This document shows positions 8,968-17,231 of a stretch of DNA of 43,374 nucleotides, one piece after another. This stretch comes from CAZKNF01 sp964554105. Its GTDB lineage: Bacteria > Bacteroidota > Rhodothermia > Rhodothermales > VXPQ01. The stretch covers positions 1-43,374 of the forward strand of contig CAZKNF010000028.1 of the NCBI GenBank assembly GCA_964554105.1. Direction: 5' to 3'. A model generated the notes under the pieces. The model was not told the DNA's origin. It searched no databases and saw only the letters and a list, made by a program, of their open reading frames with translations. Each line of letters opens with the position of its first letter. Position 1 is the stretch's first letter. A program made the position numbers and the translations under genes.

Positions 8968-9412
8968 CGGCGCCTCGAGCGTCCGACTGAGTCGTCTCGA
9001 TCAAGAATCGCACCGCCATCTCGTACCCGGCGGCGCCGAGCCCGCTGATCAGTCCGACGCAAGCGCCCGCCGTCATGGAGCGGTGGCGGAATGGCTCGCG
9101 CCCATGGATGTTCGAGAGGTGCACCTCGACGAACGGTAGTGAAACCGAAGCCACGGCATCCCTGAGCGCAACGGATGTATGGGTCAGGCCCCCGGGATTC
9201 ATGACGGCTCCGTCGAAATCACCACCACCCGAAGCATGGATGCGATCGATGAGATCCCCCTCGTGATTTGACTGATAGAACGAGAACGAAATATCGGGAA
9301 ACCGCTCTTTCAGCGAAAGCTCGATGTCCGCCAGTGTAGTCGTGCCGTAGGTCTCCGGCTCTCGAACACCGAGCAGGTTTAGATTCGGGCCGTTTAAAAT
9401 CAGGAGCTTCAC
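8960..9412 (-). CDS. aroQ: Type II 3-dehydroquinate dehydratase
   Basis: A 150-aa enzyme that dehydrates 3-dehydroquinate to 3-dehydroshikimate in the shikimate pathway. It opens with ILNGPNLNLLGVREPETYG, which contains the catalytic Tyr22 and the Arg of the flexible loop. SNHEGDLID, MNPGGLTHTSVALRDA and EVHLSNIHGREPFRHRS carry the substrate-binding Asn and the catalytic His. Length is typical of the dodecameric type II family. It is the first gene of an aroQ-murJ pair, with 103 bp between its start and the neighbouring hydrolase stop. Confidence 0.96.
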   Translation of the reverse strand: MKLLILNGPNLNLLGVREPETYGTTTLADIELSLKERFPDISFSFYQSNHEGDLIDRIHASGGGDFDGAVMNPGGLTHTSVALRDAVASVSLPFVEVHLSNIHGREPFRHRSMTAGACVGLISGLGAAGYEMAVRFLIETTQSDARGADE

Positions 9413-9515
9413 AGGCTGGTTGCCGCAAAATGAATATTGAGGTTAGTGGCACCATCCGGAGCCGCAATATACGTATACAGAGGCTGCCGGCAGGTCCTCG
9501 TCGGGCTCGAGCGCG

Positions 9516-10319
9516 TCAGAGCCGTGCCTCGAACGACAGGCCGTCGTATCCGAGTTGGATGCCGTCAGGAAGACGCCTATCGACCTCCTCGTGGAGGATA
9601 CTATGCGTCATGTGGACAAGATAGGTCTCCTCCGCGCCGATGTGGAGCGCCGTTTCAACCGCCTCATCGATTGTGAAATGCGTAGGGTGACGCTCCTCTC
9701 GAAGCGCATCGAGCACGAGCACGTCGAGATCCCGCAGGAGATCCAAGCTGGCATCCGGAATGCGATTCGTGTCCGTCAGATAGGCGAACCGACCGATGCG
9801 ATAACCGTAGAGCGGGAGCTCGCCGTGCGAGGCGTCGATGGGAGTCACACGAATGCGCTGCTCGGAGTCCGTGCGGCTTCCGACGTCGAAAACCCCCGCT
9901 ACCTCGTGCAAATCGAGATCCGGCACGCCCGGATAGCTTCCGTCCTCGAAGATGTAGTTAAACATGTCTTGCAGCACGTCCGCGGTGTTCTTGCGAGCGA
10001 AGCACGGGATCGGACAGCGATTCCTGAAGAGAAAAGGGCGAAGGTCGTCGACGCCCGCGACGTGATCGAAATGGTGATGGGTAAACAAGACAGCATCCAC
10101 CTGGTCGATCCCTTCGCGAAGGACCTGGGACCGGAAATCGGGGCCCGTGTCGATGACGAGTCGTACGCCATCTGCGTCGACGTAGCACGAGCATCGTGTC
10201 CTGGTGTCCCGCGGATCAGATGACGTGCACACTCTGCAGCCGCAGCCGATTACCGGAATGCCGGTTGACGTGCCGGTGCCGAGCAGCGTGACCTTGATGC
10301 CGCCCTCAATCGTCTCCAT
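9516..10319 (-). CDS. MBL-fold metal-dependent hydrolase (PhnP-like)
   Basis: A 267-aa beta-lactamase-fold protein. The metal site is THHHFDH at residues 80-86, preceded by GTGTSTGIPVIGC with Cys26, Cys28 and Cys31, the extra zinc-finger-like cluster of the PhnP/YcbX-type clade, which includes cyclic phosphate diesterases. Later ligands are seen at DASHGE, YLTDTN and VLDALREERHPTHFT. The exact substrate cannot be told: there are no phosphonate genes nearby. It starts within the last 14 nt of the upstream small gene, so the two are probably made from one mRNA. Confidence 0.88.
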   Translation of the reverse strand: METIEGGIKVTLLGTGTSTGIPVIGCGCRVCTSSDPRDTRTRCSCYVDADGVRLVIDTGPDFRSQVLREGIDQVDAVLFTHHHFDHVAGVDDLRPFLFRNRCPIPCFARKNTADVLQDMFNYIFEDGSYPGVPDLDLHEVAGVFDVGSRTDSEQRIRVTPIDASHGELPLYGYRIGRFAYLTDTNRIPDASLDLLRDLDVLVLDALREERHPTHFTIDEAVETALHIGAEETYLVHMTHSILHEEVDRRLPDGIQLGYDGLSFEARL

Positions 10320-10599
10320 CCGCTGCGTCTACCTCAAGAGTCTCGTTTCTCCGCCAAACGTCTTCCATCGCCTTCCGCACCGCCGGTCTCAGAAATATCT
10401 GGTCGATGCCCGGCTCGCGCAGGCATTCAGCAAGCACCACGAGTTGGGCCTCAGGAAGATGATGTTTGTTGAGCATGATCGTTTCTTCGGAGCCTACGAC
10501 ACAACGCCCGCCGCGGAAATTGCCCTTCTCCGTCCGGACACGAAGTCCGAGCTGCTCGGCGGCTTCTTTCAATTCTTCGACGATCTGCTCGGTCTTCAT
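10306..10599 (-). CDS. Conserved hypothetical protein, about 97 aa
   Basis: Unnamed, but it looks real: a helical start (TEQIVEELKEAAEQLGLRVR), then GNFRGGRCVVGSEETIMLNK and a basic end with PAVRKAMEDVWRR. From memory, similar short proteins with GNFRG-YC and INK-H occur next to MBL hydrolases in Bacteroidota and Balneolota. It overlaps the MBL gene by 14 nt. The start chosen is ATG 10599; a TTG at 10620 would add seven residues. No membrane or export signal. Function unknown. Confidence 0.7.
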   Translation of the reverse strand: MKTEQIVEELKEAAEQLGLRVRTEKGNFRGGRCVVGSEETIMLNKHHLPEAQLVVLAECLREPGIDQIFLRPAVRKAMEDVWRRNETLEVDAADGDD

Positions 10600-10671
10600 G
10601 CGCAAGTCGACTGGATCCAACCTCGGGCGTGGTATAATGCCGCAACTACCGGTGAGGTTCAGCCCCTCTAT

Positions 10672-11502
10672 CTACCAGTTGATGCCAACCGACAATGAAT
10701 GCGCCGATCCGGCGTAATCGAAGAGGTCATCTTGTGTCACTGGGAAAAGGCTCGAGGCACTGATACTCCACACCTGCGCCCGAAAGCCGTACCCCGCGGA
10801 CACGCCGAAGCGTCCGGCCAGACCCGGCGCGTGGACTTGAACGTGTGTGTCGATAAGCCGGGAGCTGCCGGCGGAATCGCCGAAGGCGCGAAGGGCAAGC
10901 CCGATGATCGGTGTGGCACGGCCTTCGATCTGGACACCACCGGCGGTTTGTGCTGCAAATCCGAGACCTGTGCCGAGTCCGAGAACCGTAATGTTGAATG
11001 CATCCACCAGCGAGTCCTCCTCTCCTTCTGGTGCGACTCGTCGGTAGGAGCTGTGGAGGGCGATTGGTATGTACAATCGTGTGAGTGCCGAGCCGAGCAC
11101 GCGAAACTCTCCCCACGTTGTCAACGACGCATCGAGCATTCGAAGATCCTCGTCGTCCTGGGCTCCATATCCGAACGCCACGTGAAAGTTCGGACGCGAG
11201 TAGACGGCGCCGTAGATAGGACCCGCGAATTCGAAGGATGGATCGGGCGTACCGTCGCCGCTAAACTGGAAGTCGACGGATGTGTATCCGAACGATACAG
11301 ACTGGACCGCGCGCACCCGGTCGGGATTGTAAGAAAACATCTGGGCAGCGGCATTCCCATCAGGCAAGCACGCGAAGAAGACGATGAATGCACCGATCAG
11401 GGCGCACCGCAATCGAAGCGCAGATGCACTGAACGCCCGCGCGTTCTCCCGACAGGAAGAGGAGGATGAGGGCGCAGTACCTGTCATCAAAGTACCTGTC
11501 AT
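10672..11502 (-). CDS. Outer-membrane beta-barrel-like protein, unknown function
   Basis: A 276-aa exported protein. A hydrophobic segment (CALIGAFIVFFACL) followed by AAAQM marks a signal peptide with cleavage near Ala53, after a rather long N-terminal region. The mature part alternates polar and apolar residues (SFGYTSVDFQFSG, AVYSRPNFHVAFGYG, ITVLGLGTGLGF, FRAQVWSISASSLF) and ends in an aromatic residue (SLSVGINW), as expected for a small outer-membrane barrel. No family name recognised. The first ten codons contain a duplicated MTGT start (see the repeat at 11476-11502), so ATG 11502 or ATG 11487 could be used; a TTG further in would give a shorter signal peptide. Confidence 0.75.
   Translation of the reverse strand: MTGTLMTGTAPSSSSSCRENARAFSASALRLRCALIGAFIVFFACLPDGNAAAQMFSYNPDRVRAVQSVSFGYTSVDFQFSGDGTPDPSFEFAGPIYGAVYSRPNFHVAFGYGAQDDEDLRMLDASLTTWGEFRVLGSALTRLYIPIALHSSYRRVAPEGEEDSLVDAFNITVLGLGTGLGFAAQTAGGVQIEGRATPIIGLALRAFGDSAGSSRLIDTHVQVHAPGLAGRFGVSAGYGFRAQVWSISASSLFPVTQDDLFDYAGSAHSLSVGINW
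11476..11502. repeat. 12-bp direct repeat that duplicates a start codon
   Basis: AGTACCTGTCAT lies at 11476-11487 and at 11491-11502, period 15. On the minus strand each copy reads ATGACAGGTACT, so the beta-barrel gene has two in-frame starts, MTGTL-MTGT. This is the same kind of short tandem duplication as at 4239-4266. Confidence 0.85.
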
Positions 11503-11516
11503 TAAATCGGATAATA

Positions 11517-11711
11517 TTAGATGGCTTCGGCCGCTCGTAGTTGGCTCACCTCGAATAACTGGCCGACCCAGGCCTTGTTTTCATGACCATCCGGATTATG
11601 CGCCGTCAAGGTAGCAAAACCACAACACACCGGACAGCAGTGCGCCTGTTGCCGTTCTTCGATGTTTGCTGTATTTAATCGATGAGTTTTCGAGACCCTC
11701 ACCTGCATCAC
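11517..11711 (-). CDS. Doubtful small Cys-rich ORF, 64 aa
   Basis: The gap between the barrel gene and the symporter holds a 64-codon frame on the minus strand with a CCPVCCGF cluster and a second half containing HNPDGHENKAWVGQ. The Cys pair could bind zinc. AGGA lies just upstream of a GTG-ATG start pair. Against it: no similar family recalled, a promoter for the symporter runs through it on the other strand, and the 5' end meets the symporter leader. Listed as a possibility only. Confidence 0.25.
   Translation of the reverse strand: MMQVRVSKTHRLNTANIEERQQAHCCPVCCGFATLTAHNPDGHENKAWVGQLFEVSQLRAAEAI
11649..11677 (+). promoter_or_regulatory. Sigma-70-like promoter of the symporter gene
   Basis: TTGCCG at 11649-11654 and TATTTA at 11672-11677 are separated by exactly 17 bp. 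This places transcription start near 11684, about 35 nt before the symporter ATG at 11720. By eye only. Confidence 0.45.
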
Positions 11712-11719
11712 ATCCTGTC

Positions 11720-13387
11720 ATGGTTGGTCTTCTCACCTTCGATTGGGTCGTCATCGGCCTTTACTTCCTTCTCGTTTTCTTCGTGGCCGCCTGGGCCTAT
11801 AGGAAGGAAAAGGCAGACGAAACCTCAGCCGGCTATTTCCTGGCGGGCCGAAATGTAGGCTGGTTCGTGGTAGGGGCCTCTCTGTTTGCATCGAACATCG
11901 GGTCCGAACATCTGATAGGCCTTGCCGGCACCGGCGCAAGCAGCGGTGTCGCGGTCGCCCAGTTCGAGATCATTGCTTCTCTGATGCTCTTGATTCTCGG
12001 ATGGGTGTTCGTGCCGTTCTATATCAAGAGCGGCGTATTCACGATGCCGGAATTCCTCGAACGGCGCTACTCACCGGCCGCTCGATGGTACCTGTCGGTG
12101 ATTTCAATCGTGGGGTACGTCCTCACGAAGATCTCCGTCACGATCTATGCAGGCGGAATCGTATTCGAGACCCTCATGGGGATCAACTTCTGGACGGGAG
12201 CACTCGTCGTCGTAGTCTTTACCGGCGTCTATACGATTTTGGGAGGCCTGCGAGCTGTTGTGTATACGGATATGATCCAGATGTTCGTACTGATCGGCGG
12301 CGCCGTAACGGTCACGATAATCGGATTGGGAGAAGTCGGTGGTTGGGGTGAGTTGCAGTCTGCGGCGGGTCCCGGGTTCTTCAATCTGTGGAAGCCGATA
12401 ACCGACCCCGCCTTTCCATGGACGGGAATCCTCTTCGGCGCGCCCATTGTCGGCGTGTGGTATTGGTGTACGGATCAATTCATCGTCCAGCGGACGCTGT
12501 CGGCGAAGGATGAGAACAATGCGCGTCGGGGCACTATCTTCGCCGGCTATCTGAAACTGCTGCCGCTGTTCATCTTCGTGATTCCCGGCGTCATTGCCTT
12601 TGCCCTCGCAGAACAGGGGGCACTCGAGCTTACTCAATCCGACCAGGCGCTGCCCGCTCTCGTAGCGCTTCTGCTGCCGGTGGGTGTCCGTGGACTCGTC
12701 GTGGCGGGACTTCTCGCAGCGCTGATGAGTTCGCTCTCGTCAGTGTTCAACTCGTGCTCCACGCTCATCACCTGGGATATCTACAAAAAGCTGAACCCGG
12801 GTGCCTCAGAACGCAGGCTCGTACTGGTGGGGCGGTGGGCGACGGGTGTACTGGTGGTACTCGGACTCCTATGGATTCCATTCATGCAGATAATTTCCGG
12901 TCGTCTCTACGAATATCTGCAGTCAGTACAGTCCTACATAGCGCCACCGATCGCAGCAGTTTTCCTTCTGGGAGTGATTTGGCCGCGGATCAACAGCAGC
13001 GGCGCAATTACGTCCCTGCTGCTCGGGTTCGTACTGGGGGCGATGCGCCTCGGCCTGGAGCTTGCTAACGGGGCCGCGAGGGACGGACTCGCATCCGGTT
13101 CGATCTGGGAGGCAATCGCCGAAATCAACTTCCTACATTTCGCCATCATCCTCTTCGTTGTATGCGTGATCGCACTCATCGGTGTATCACTGTCCACGGC
13201 ACGCCCATCGTTTGATAAAGTGCGCGGCCTAACCTACGGCACGGCGGATCGATCGGAGCTAGACGTGGACCGCGCCGACATCGTGGCCGAGCGCGTAACT
13301 GATCCGACTTGGCTCAAGCTCGACGTGTGGCTGAGCATCGGGCTCGCCCTGGCAGTCGGACTCGTATGGGTCTACTTCGTCGGCTGA
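11720..13387 (+). CDS. Sodium/solute symporter, SGLT-like (SSS family)
   Basis: A 555-aa inner-membrane transporter with about 14 hydrophobic segments. Family signatures are GRNVGWFVVGASLFASNIG in TM1-2, GVFTMPEFLERRY, TKISVTIYAGG, YTILGGLRAVVYTD (the sodium-site helix region) and LMSSLSSVFNSCSTL in the eighth core helix. The ASNIG and SEHLIGLAG pattern is nearest to vSGLT-type sugar transporters, so a sodium-coupled sugar or inositol-like substrate is likely, but this is inference. The ATG at 11720 is used; the frame opens at 11666, inside the probable promoter leader. It ends 14 bp before the convergent RNase gene stop. Confidence 0.9.
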   Translation: MVGLLTFDWVVIGLYFLLVFFVAAWAYRKEKADETSAGYFLAGRNVGWFVVGASLFASNIGSEHLIGLAGTGASSGVAVAQFEIIASLMLLILGWVFVPFYIKSGVFTMPEFLERRYSPAARWYLSVISIVGYVLTKISVTIYAGGIVFETLMGINFWTGALVVVVFTGVYTILGGLRAVVYTDMIQMFVLIGGAVTVTIIGLGEVGGWGELQSAAGPGFFNLWKPITDPAFPWTGILFGAPIVGVWYWCTDQFIVQRTLSAKDENNARRGTIFAGYLKLLPLFIFVIPGVIAFALAEQGALELTQSDQALPALVALLLPVGVRGLVVAGLLAALMSSLSSVFNSCSTLITWDIYKKLNPGASERRLVLVGRWATGVLVVLGLLWIPFMQIISGRLYEYLQSVQSYIAPPIAAVFLLGVIWPRINSSGAITSLLLGFVLGAMRLGLELANGAARDGLASGSIWEAIAEINFLHFAIILFVVCVIALIGVSLSTARPSFDKVRGLTYGTADRSELDVDRADIVAERVTDPTWLKLDVWLSIGLALAVGLVWVYFVG

Positions 13388-13401
13388 TGGCGACGGATTC
13401 C

Positions 13402-15345
13402 CTATTCAGAAGCAGGCAGCTCGATTTTGTCCGTCATGTCTTCGCCGGACCGAGCATCTATGAACCTGTAGGAGTGCGGAGAGACTGTGTCGTCGATCTC
13501 GAGCCGTACCCGAATCAGGTGCTTCATGAACCATCGCGTCGGATGATTCGGAACCTTGCGATTCAGATAGGCCGCCGTAAATGGATGGACGCGCAGCGTT
13601 ACTGCCCGCCGATTTCCCATAGTCTTGTAGTCGACGAGCCACTGCTCCATGCGCGCGAGGAATTTCTCCGGATCTACGCTACGCGTCGGTGACGGACGGC
13701 TTGCACGCTTCTTTGATTCGGCATCGCGACCGTCAAGCTCCTTGTCCCGGTCACCATTCTCTTTGGCGCTGCCGTCGTTCGTCATGCCCTTCGTCGGCGC
13801 ATCTTCAGAACGGGATGACGAAGCCTCCTTTATGCTCTCGTCCTTCTGCTCACGTTGCGGCCGATCCGGCGCTTCACTCTTTGAGGTGGAGCCGTTCCGC
13901 GGTAGAAAATCGGGTGTCTGTCCAACTGTGATGCTAGGACGTAGTCGCTGCCTCGTGATCTGCACGAGTCCGAAGTCGCTCATCGGGAGGATCTTCGACA
14001 CGGCCCGGTCCTTCTTGAATTCCTTTTTCATCTCGTCATAGACCTTCCTCTTGTTTCGCTCATCACGAAGGTCGATGAAGTCCACGACGAGGATGCCGCC
14101 GAGATCGCGCAGGCGGACCTGTCTCGCGATGGCTCGGGCCGCCTCGAGATTGACTCGCAGTGAATTTTCTTCCTGAGACATACCGCGGCCGGAGCGTCCT
14201 GAGTTGACGTCTACAACGTGCATGGCTTCGGTATGCTCGATAAAGAGATAGCCGCCCGTCGGGAGGTCGACTCGACCCGAAAATGCCTGCTCGATTTCTC
14301 CCTGAATACCGGTCTGCTCGAAGATGTGCTTCTTCGATTTGTGCGGCCGAACGGCGTCCACCATCTGGGGTGCGACGGCCTGGATATAGCTCTTGATGTT
14401 GCGGTAGAGTTTCGGCTCGTCGATCAGTACGCGATCGTAATCATCCGAAAACAGGTCCCGCATCACGGACGAAACCATGTTCACATCCTGATGGACGCTG
14501 ATGGGCGGCTTCGGCTTGCCGGCGAGCTGCTTCTCCAGCTTCCGCCACTTCTCAAGCAGCAGATTGAGATCGGTGTCCAGCGTCTTGGCGTTCTTGCCCT
14601 CGGCGGCCGTTCGTATGATCAGCCCGAAACCATCCGGCAGGAGGCTCTTGGCCAGCGCACGAAGGCGCCTCCGCTCCTTGTAGGAGTAGATCTTCTTCGA
14701 GACAGCGACGTAATTCGCGAACGGCACGAGCACCAGAAAGCGGCCCGCCATCGAGATGTCCGTCGACACGCGGCTGCCCTTACTGGAGATCGGCTCCTTT
14801 ACGATTTTGACGAGAATGCGCTGGTCGCGTTTGAGATAGGTTTCGGGCCGCGGTCCGTCGGAATTCCGGCCGCCTCGTTTGGAGCGGCGCTGCGCGTGAC
14901 GACGCCGACCGCGTGCCTGCGCTCCGGATTTGCCCCGGCGTTTGTTCTCGCCGCCGTCCGCGTTGCTTTCGCCTTCCGCGCTGTCTTTGTCCTGTGATCC
15001 CTTGCCGCCCTTTGGCTTTCGCCGTTTCCCGCGCGTCTTGTGGGGTTGTTCTCCGGCACCGGAGTCGCCGCCGACATGTGGATTCTCCTCGTTCACGAAA
15101 TCGAGGAGCTGTGGGAGGTTTTCCGTGAGATCCGAGAAATGGAGGAACGCGTCCTGCTTCTGCCCGATGTCGACGAACGCTGCCTGGATGCTCGGCATAA
15201 TCTTGCGCACGCGGGCAAGATATATGTCGCCGAGCGTCCGAGCGTTGTCGGGGCTCTCGATGTAGAGCTCTACAAGTTCGCCATTTTCACATATGGCAAT
15301 TCGTGTACGCTCCTTCTCCGCATTAATAATGATTTCTTTACCCAT
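13402..15345 (-). CDS. rng: Ribonuclease E/G family endoribonuclease with two large insertions
   Basis: A 647-aa enzyme; ordinary RNase G is near 490. It begins GKEIIINAEKERTRIAICE. The S1 domain starts at about 37 (GDIYLARVRKIMPSIQAAFV) and is interrupted at residues about 88-165 by a Lys/Arg/Gly/Ser-rich low-complexity insert, then resumes at RILVKIVKEPISSKGSR. The DNase I-like catalytic part keeps Asp379 (HVVDVNSG) and Asp422 (VVDFIDLRDER), the two magnesium ligands. After QITRQRLRPS, where RNase E/G carries the CPxCxG zinc link, there is no Cys; a charged disordered stretch of about 85 residues (472-555) stands there instead. The small domain resumes to the end. Functions in rRNA and mRNA processing are expected. 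Confidence 0.92.
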   Translation of the reverse strand: MGKEIIINAEKERTRIAICENGELVELYIESPDNARTLGDIYLARVRKIMPSIQAAFVDIGQKQDAFLHFSDLTENLPQLLDFVNEENPHVGGDSGAGEQPHKTRGKRRKPKGGKGSQDKDSAEGESNADGGENKRRGKSGAQARGRRRHAQRRSKRGGRNSDGPRPETYLKRDQRILVKIVKEPISSKGSRVSTDISMAGRFLVLVPFANYVAVSKKIYSYKERRRLRALAKSLLPDGFGLIIRTAAEGKNAKTLDTDLNLLLEKWRKLEKQLAGKPKPPISVHQDVNMVSSVMRDLFSDDYDRVLIDEPKLYRNIKSYIQAVAPQMVDAVRPHKSKKHIFEQTGIQGEIEQAFSGRVDLPTGGYLFIEHTEAMHVVDVNSGRSGRGMSQEENSLRVNLEAARAIARQVRLRDLGGILVVDFIDLRDERNKRKVYDEMKKEFKKDRAVSKILPMSDFGLVQITRQRLRPSITVGQTPDFLPRNGSTSKSEAPDRPQREQKDESIKEASSSRSEDAPTKGMTNDGSAKENGDRDKELDGRDAESKKRASRPSPTRSVDPEKFLARMEQWLVDYKTMGNRRAVTLRVHPFTAAYLNRKVPNHPTRWFMKHLIRVRLEIDDTVSPHSYRFIDARSGEDMTDKIELPASE

Positions 15346-15486
15346 AAAAGACGTAAGTACACGTCTCCCACGAGCCGGCTTTTTCGTCTCATGTCAGATT
15401 CCACTGCAACCTCGGAAAGAGGGGCGGCGGCTACACTGACGCGTGGTGGAACGGGAGGAGGAAAGGCAGTACCTCGTGGTGCTGAA

Positions 15487-15801
15487 TCAACACCTTGACT
15501 CGAGAGTCTGGGGGCGATAATACCCGGTCCAATTGCGCGCTTGGAGGCGCCTGAGATGCCAGAAACTATCCGGCTCAAGGAAGGCGTAATGCACTCCTTG
15601 ATAGTAGATGTTAACTCTTGTGAGATGTTGAGCGCCCCAGTCAGGGCGCTTAGCGTAATATAAAGTTCGATCAAGTCTTCCGATCAATGTATCGTTCTCG
15701 TCGTCTTTGATATCCAAATCTTGGTTGAAATGATCCCATACAAAAAATCTGAGTGCATGTGGATGTGCGATGAAGCCGCTGCCGAAGCTCTGCAGCCGCA
15801 A
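15487..15801 (-). CDS. Doubtful hypothetical ORF or gene remnant, 104 aa
   Basis: No family recognised. The frame has a protein-like composition, rich in aromatic and acidic residues (RFFVWDHFNQDLDIKDDEND, then VNIYYQGVHYAFLEPDSFWH), and codon use different from its GC-rich neighbours. The only starts are TTG codons with no ribosome binding site, and the frame continues upstream as low-quality sequence, so it may be the tail of a decayed or acquired gene. It could equally be chance in an AT-richer gap. Confidence 0.35.
   Translation of the reverse strand: MRLQSFGSGFIAHPHALRFFVWDHFNQDLDIKDDENDTLIGRLDRTLYYAKRPDWGAQHLTRVNIYYQGVHYAFLEPDSFWHLRRLQARNWTGYYRPQTLESRC
15631..15650. other. 7-bp perfect hairpin
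   Basis: AGCGCCC (15631-15637), loop CAGTCA, GGGCGCT (15644-15650). No T-run follows on either strand. It could be part of a small RNA, a weak terminator, or simply coding sequence of the doubtful ORF. Confidence 0.4.
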
Positions 15802-16037
15802 ATGCGTGTGCCGAACGTTCGGATACGATCGTGTTGAAGAAGAACGTGATCGACGGCAGTCAAAGGCACCACAAACGTCCTGATGCGTATACTGATGGCC
15901 GCACGTCTTCCCAGTGCGGCGTTCGTTCGCGGGTGATATTCAGATCGAGGATTTTGGTACTTCGTTCCGCGCGACGAGCGCTTCGGGGAGTGGTTGATCG
16001 ACGGAGAAAATCGCAAACGTTTAGGTAAGACTTCCAT

Positions 16038-17231
16038 ATGCCAGACCCCATCACGAAAGTTGCAGGTGACGGATCGAAATCCGAAGGTACTCCCGAAGTC
16101 ATCAGAGCGAGGGGTCTCGAGGGCGTCGTTGCGCTCGAGACAGACATCTCCTTCATCGACGGCCAGCAGGGTGATTTGATCTACCGCGGATACGACATTC
16201 GCGACCTGGCTGCAAATACGACTTTCGAGGAGGTCGCATACCTCCTGTGGAATGGCGAGCTTCCTGATCAAACTCAGCTCGACGAGATCACCAAGCAGCT
16301 GCAGGCTGAACGCGAACTACCGCCGACGATCATCGAAATGCTGCGGCAGATGCCTGATGATGCCAATCCGATGGCAGCTCTTCGTTCCGCGGTTTCCGCC
16401 CTGGCGCTTTTCGATAGCGAGGCAGATGATATGTCTCACGAGGCGAACTACCGCAAATCGATCCGTCTTCAGTCACGCGTCCCCACCATCATAGCGGCGT
16501 TCGATCGCCTGCGGAAGGGAGAAGAGCCCGTGCCGCCTCGTAAAGAAAACTCTCTGGCGTACGAGTTTCTATACATGCTCAACGGCGAAGAACCGGGAGA
16601 TGCGTCCGAACGGACGTTCGACGTCTGCCTGGTCCTGCACGCGGAGCACGGCCTGAATGCTTCCACATTCACGGGGCGCGTCGTCGGCTCCACGCTTTCC
16701 GACATCTATTCTGCAATTACTGCAGCCATCGGAGCACTGAAAGGTCCATTGCACGGCGGAGCGAACCAGGAAGTCATGAAGATGCTTCTCGAGCTCGATG
16801 CATCGGGCCGCAATCCGGATGACTACGTAGAGGAAAAGCTCGAGAAGAAAGAGCGGGTGATGGGCTTCGGACATCGCGTCTACAAGACGCTCGACCCACG
16901 CGCTGCAATTCTGCGCGAGATGGTGGAAGGCCTGAGCGAGGAGACCGATTCACGAAAGTGGTACGAAATCGGTTCGGCAATCATGCGCAAGATGGAGGCT
17001 GAAAAGAAGCTGTATCCGAATGTCGATTTCTTCAGCGCATCCGTCTACTACATGCTCGGCATCGACATCGACCTCTATACCCCTATCTTTGCTCTGAGTC
17101 GCACGAGTGGATGGACGGCACACCTCCTCGAGCAGTGGGAGGATAATCGGCTTATCCGGCCGAGAGCCGAGTACGTCGGCGCTCGCGGAAAGAAGGTTCA
17201 GCAGCGCCTGCAGCGCCCGCCGTTACTCTAA
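16038..17231 (+). CDS. gltA: Citrate synthase
   Basis: A 397-aa citrate synthase that condenses oxaloacetate with acetyl-CoA at the entry of the TCA cycle. It starts ATG 16038. Family features in order: GDLIYRGYDIRDLA, HAEHGLNASTFTGR, the catalytic His239 in GPLHGGAN, His279 in GFGHRVYK and Asp330 in NVDFFSA, then the C-terminal LYTPIFALSRTSGW. The length fits the short dimeric bacterial form rather than the hexameric NADH-regulated type. 2-Methylcitrate synthase cannot be excluded from motifs alone, but no prp genes are near. The stop overlaps the stop of the convergent TPR-like gene by 9 nt. Confidence 0.95.
   Translation: MPDPITKVAGDGSKSEGTPEVIRARGLEGVVALETDISFIDGQQGDLIYRGYDIRDLAANTTFEEVAYLLWNGELPDQTQLDEITKQLQAERELPPTIIEMLRQMPDDANPMAALRSAVSALALFDSEADDMSHEANYRKSIRLQSRVPTIIAAFDRLRKGEEPVPPRKENSLAYEFLYMLNGEEPGDASERTFDVCLVLHAEHGLNASTFTGRVVGSTLSDIYSAITAAIGALKGPLHGGANQEVMKMLLELDASGRNPDDYVEEKLEKKERVMGFGHRVYKTLDPRAAILREMVEGLSEETDSRKWYEIGSAIMRKMEAEKKLYPNVDFFSASVYYMLGIDIDLYTPIFALSRTSGWTAHLLEQWEDNRLIRPRAEYVGARGKKVQQRLQRPPLL

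Larger units (their letters stand above)
15346..16037. other. 692-bp AT-richer intergenic region
   Basis: Space between the divergently transcribed RNase E/G and citrate synthase genes, visibly more AT-rich than its surroundings, especially 15550-15760. Both promoters must lie here, but I could not pick convincing -35/-10 pairs. It also contains the doubtful ORF at 15487-15801 and a 7-bp perfect hairpin at 15631-15650. A frame at 15270-15674 overlaps the RNase start and looks spurious. Confidence 0.6.

Noticed and set aside
9555..10223. 222-codon open frame on the plus strand
   Set aside because: Lies entirely antisense to the MBL-hydrolase gene, whose zinc motifs are clear. A GC-rich shadow frame.
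10699..11469. 256-codon open frame on the plus strand
   Set aside because: Antisense to the beta-barrel gene. The minus-strand product has a signal peptide and an aromatic C-terminus; the plus-strand one looks random.
14218..14997. 259-codon open frame on the plus strand
   Set aside because: Antisense to the RNase E/G catalytic region with conserved Asp motifs.
15270..15674. 134-codon minus-strand frame before the RNase gene
   Set aside because: Overlaps the RNase start by 76 bp and the other doubtful ORF; low-complexity middle (PPPVPPRV), no binding site.
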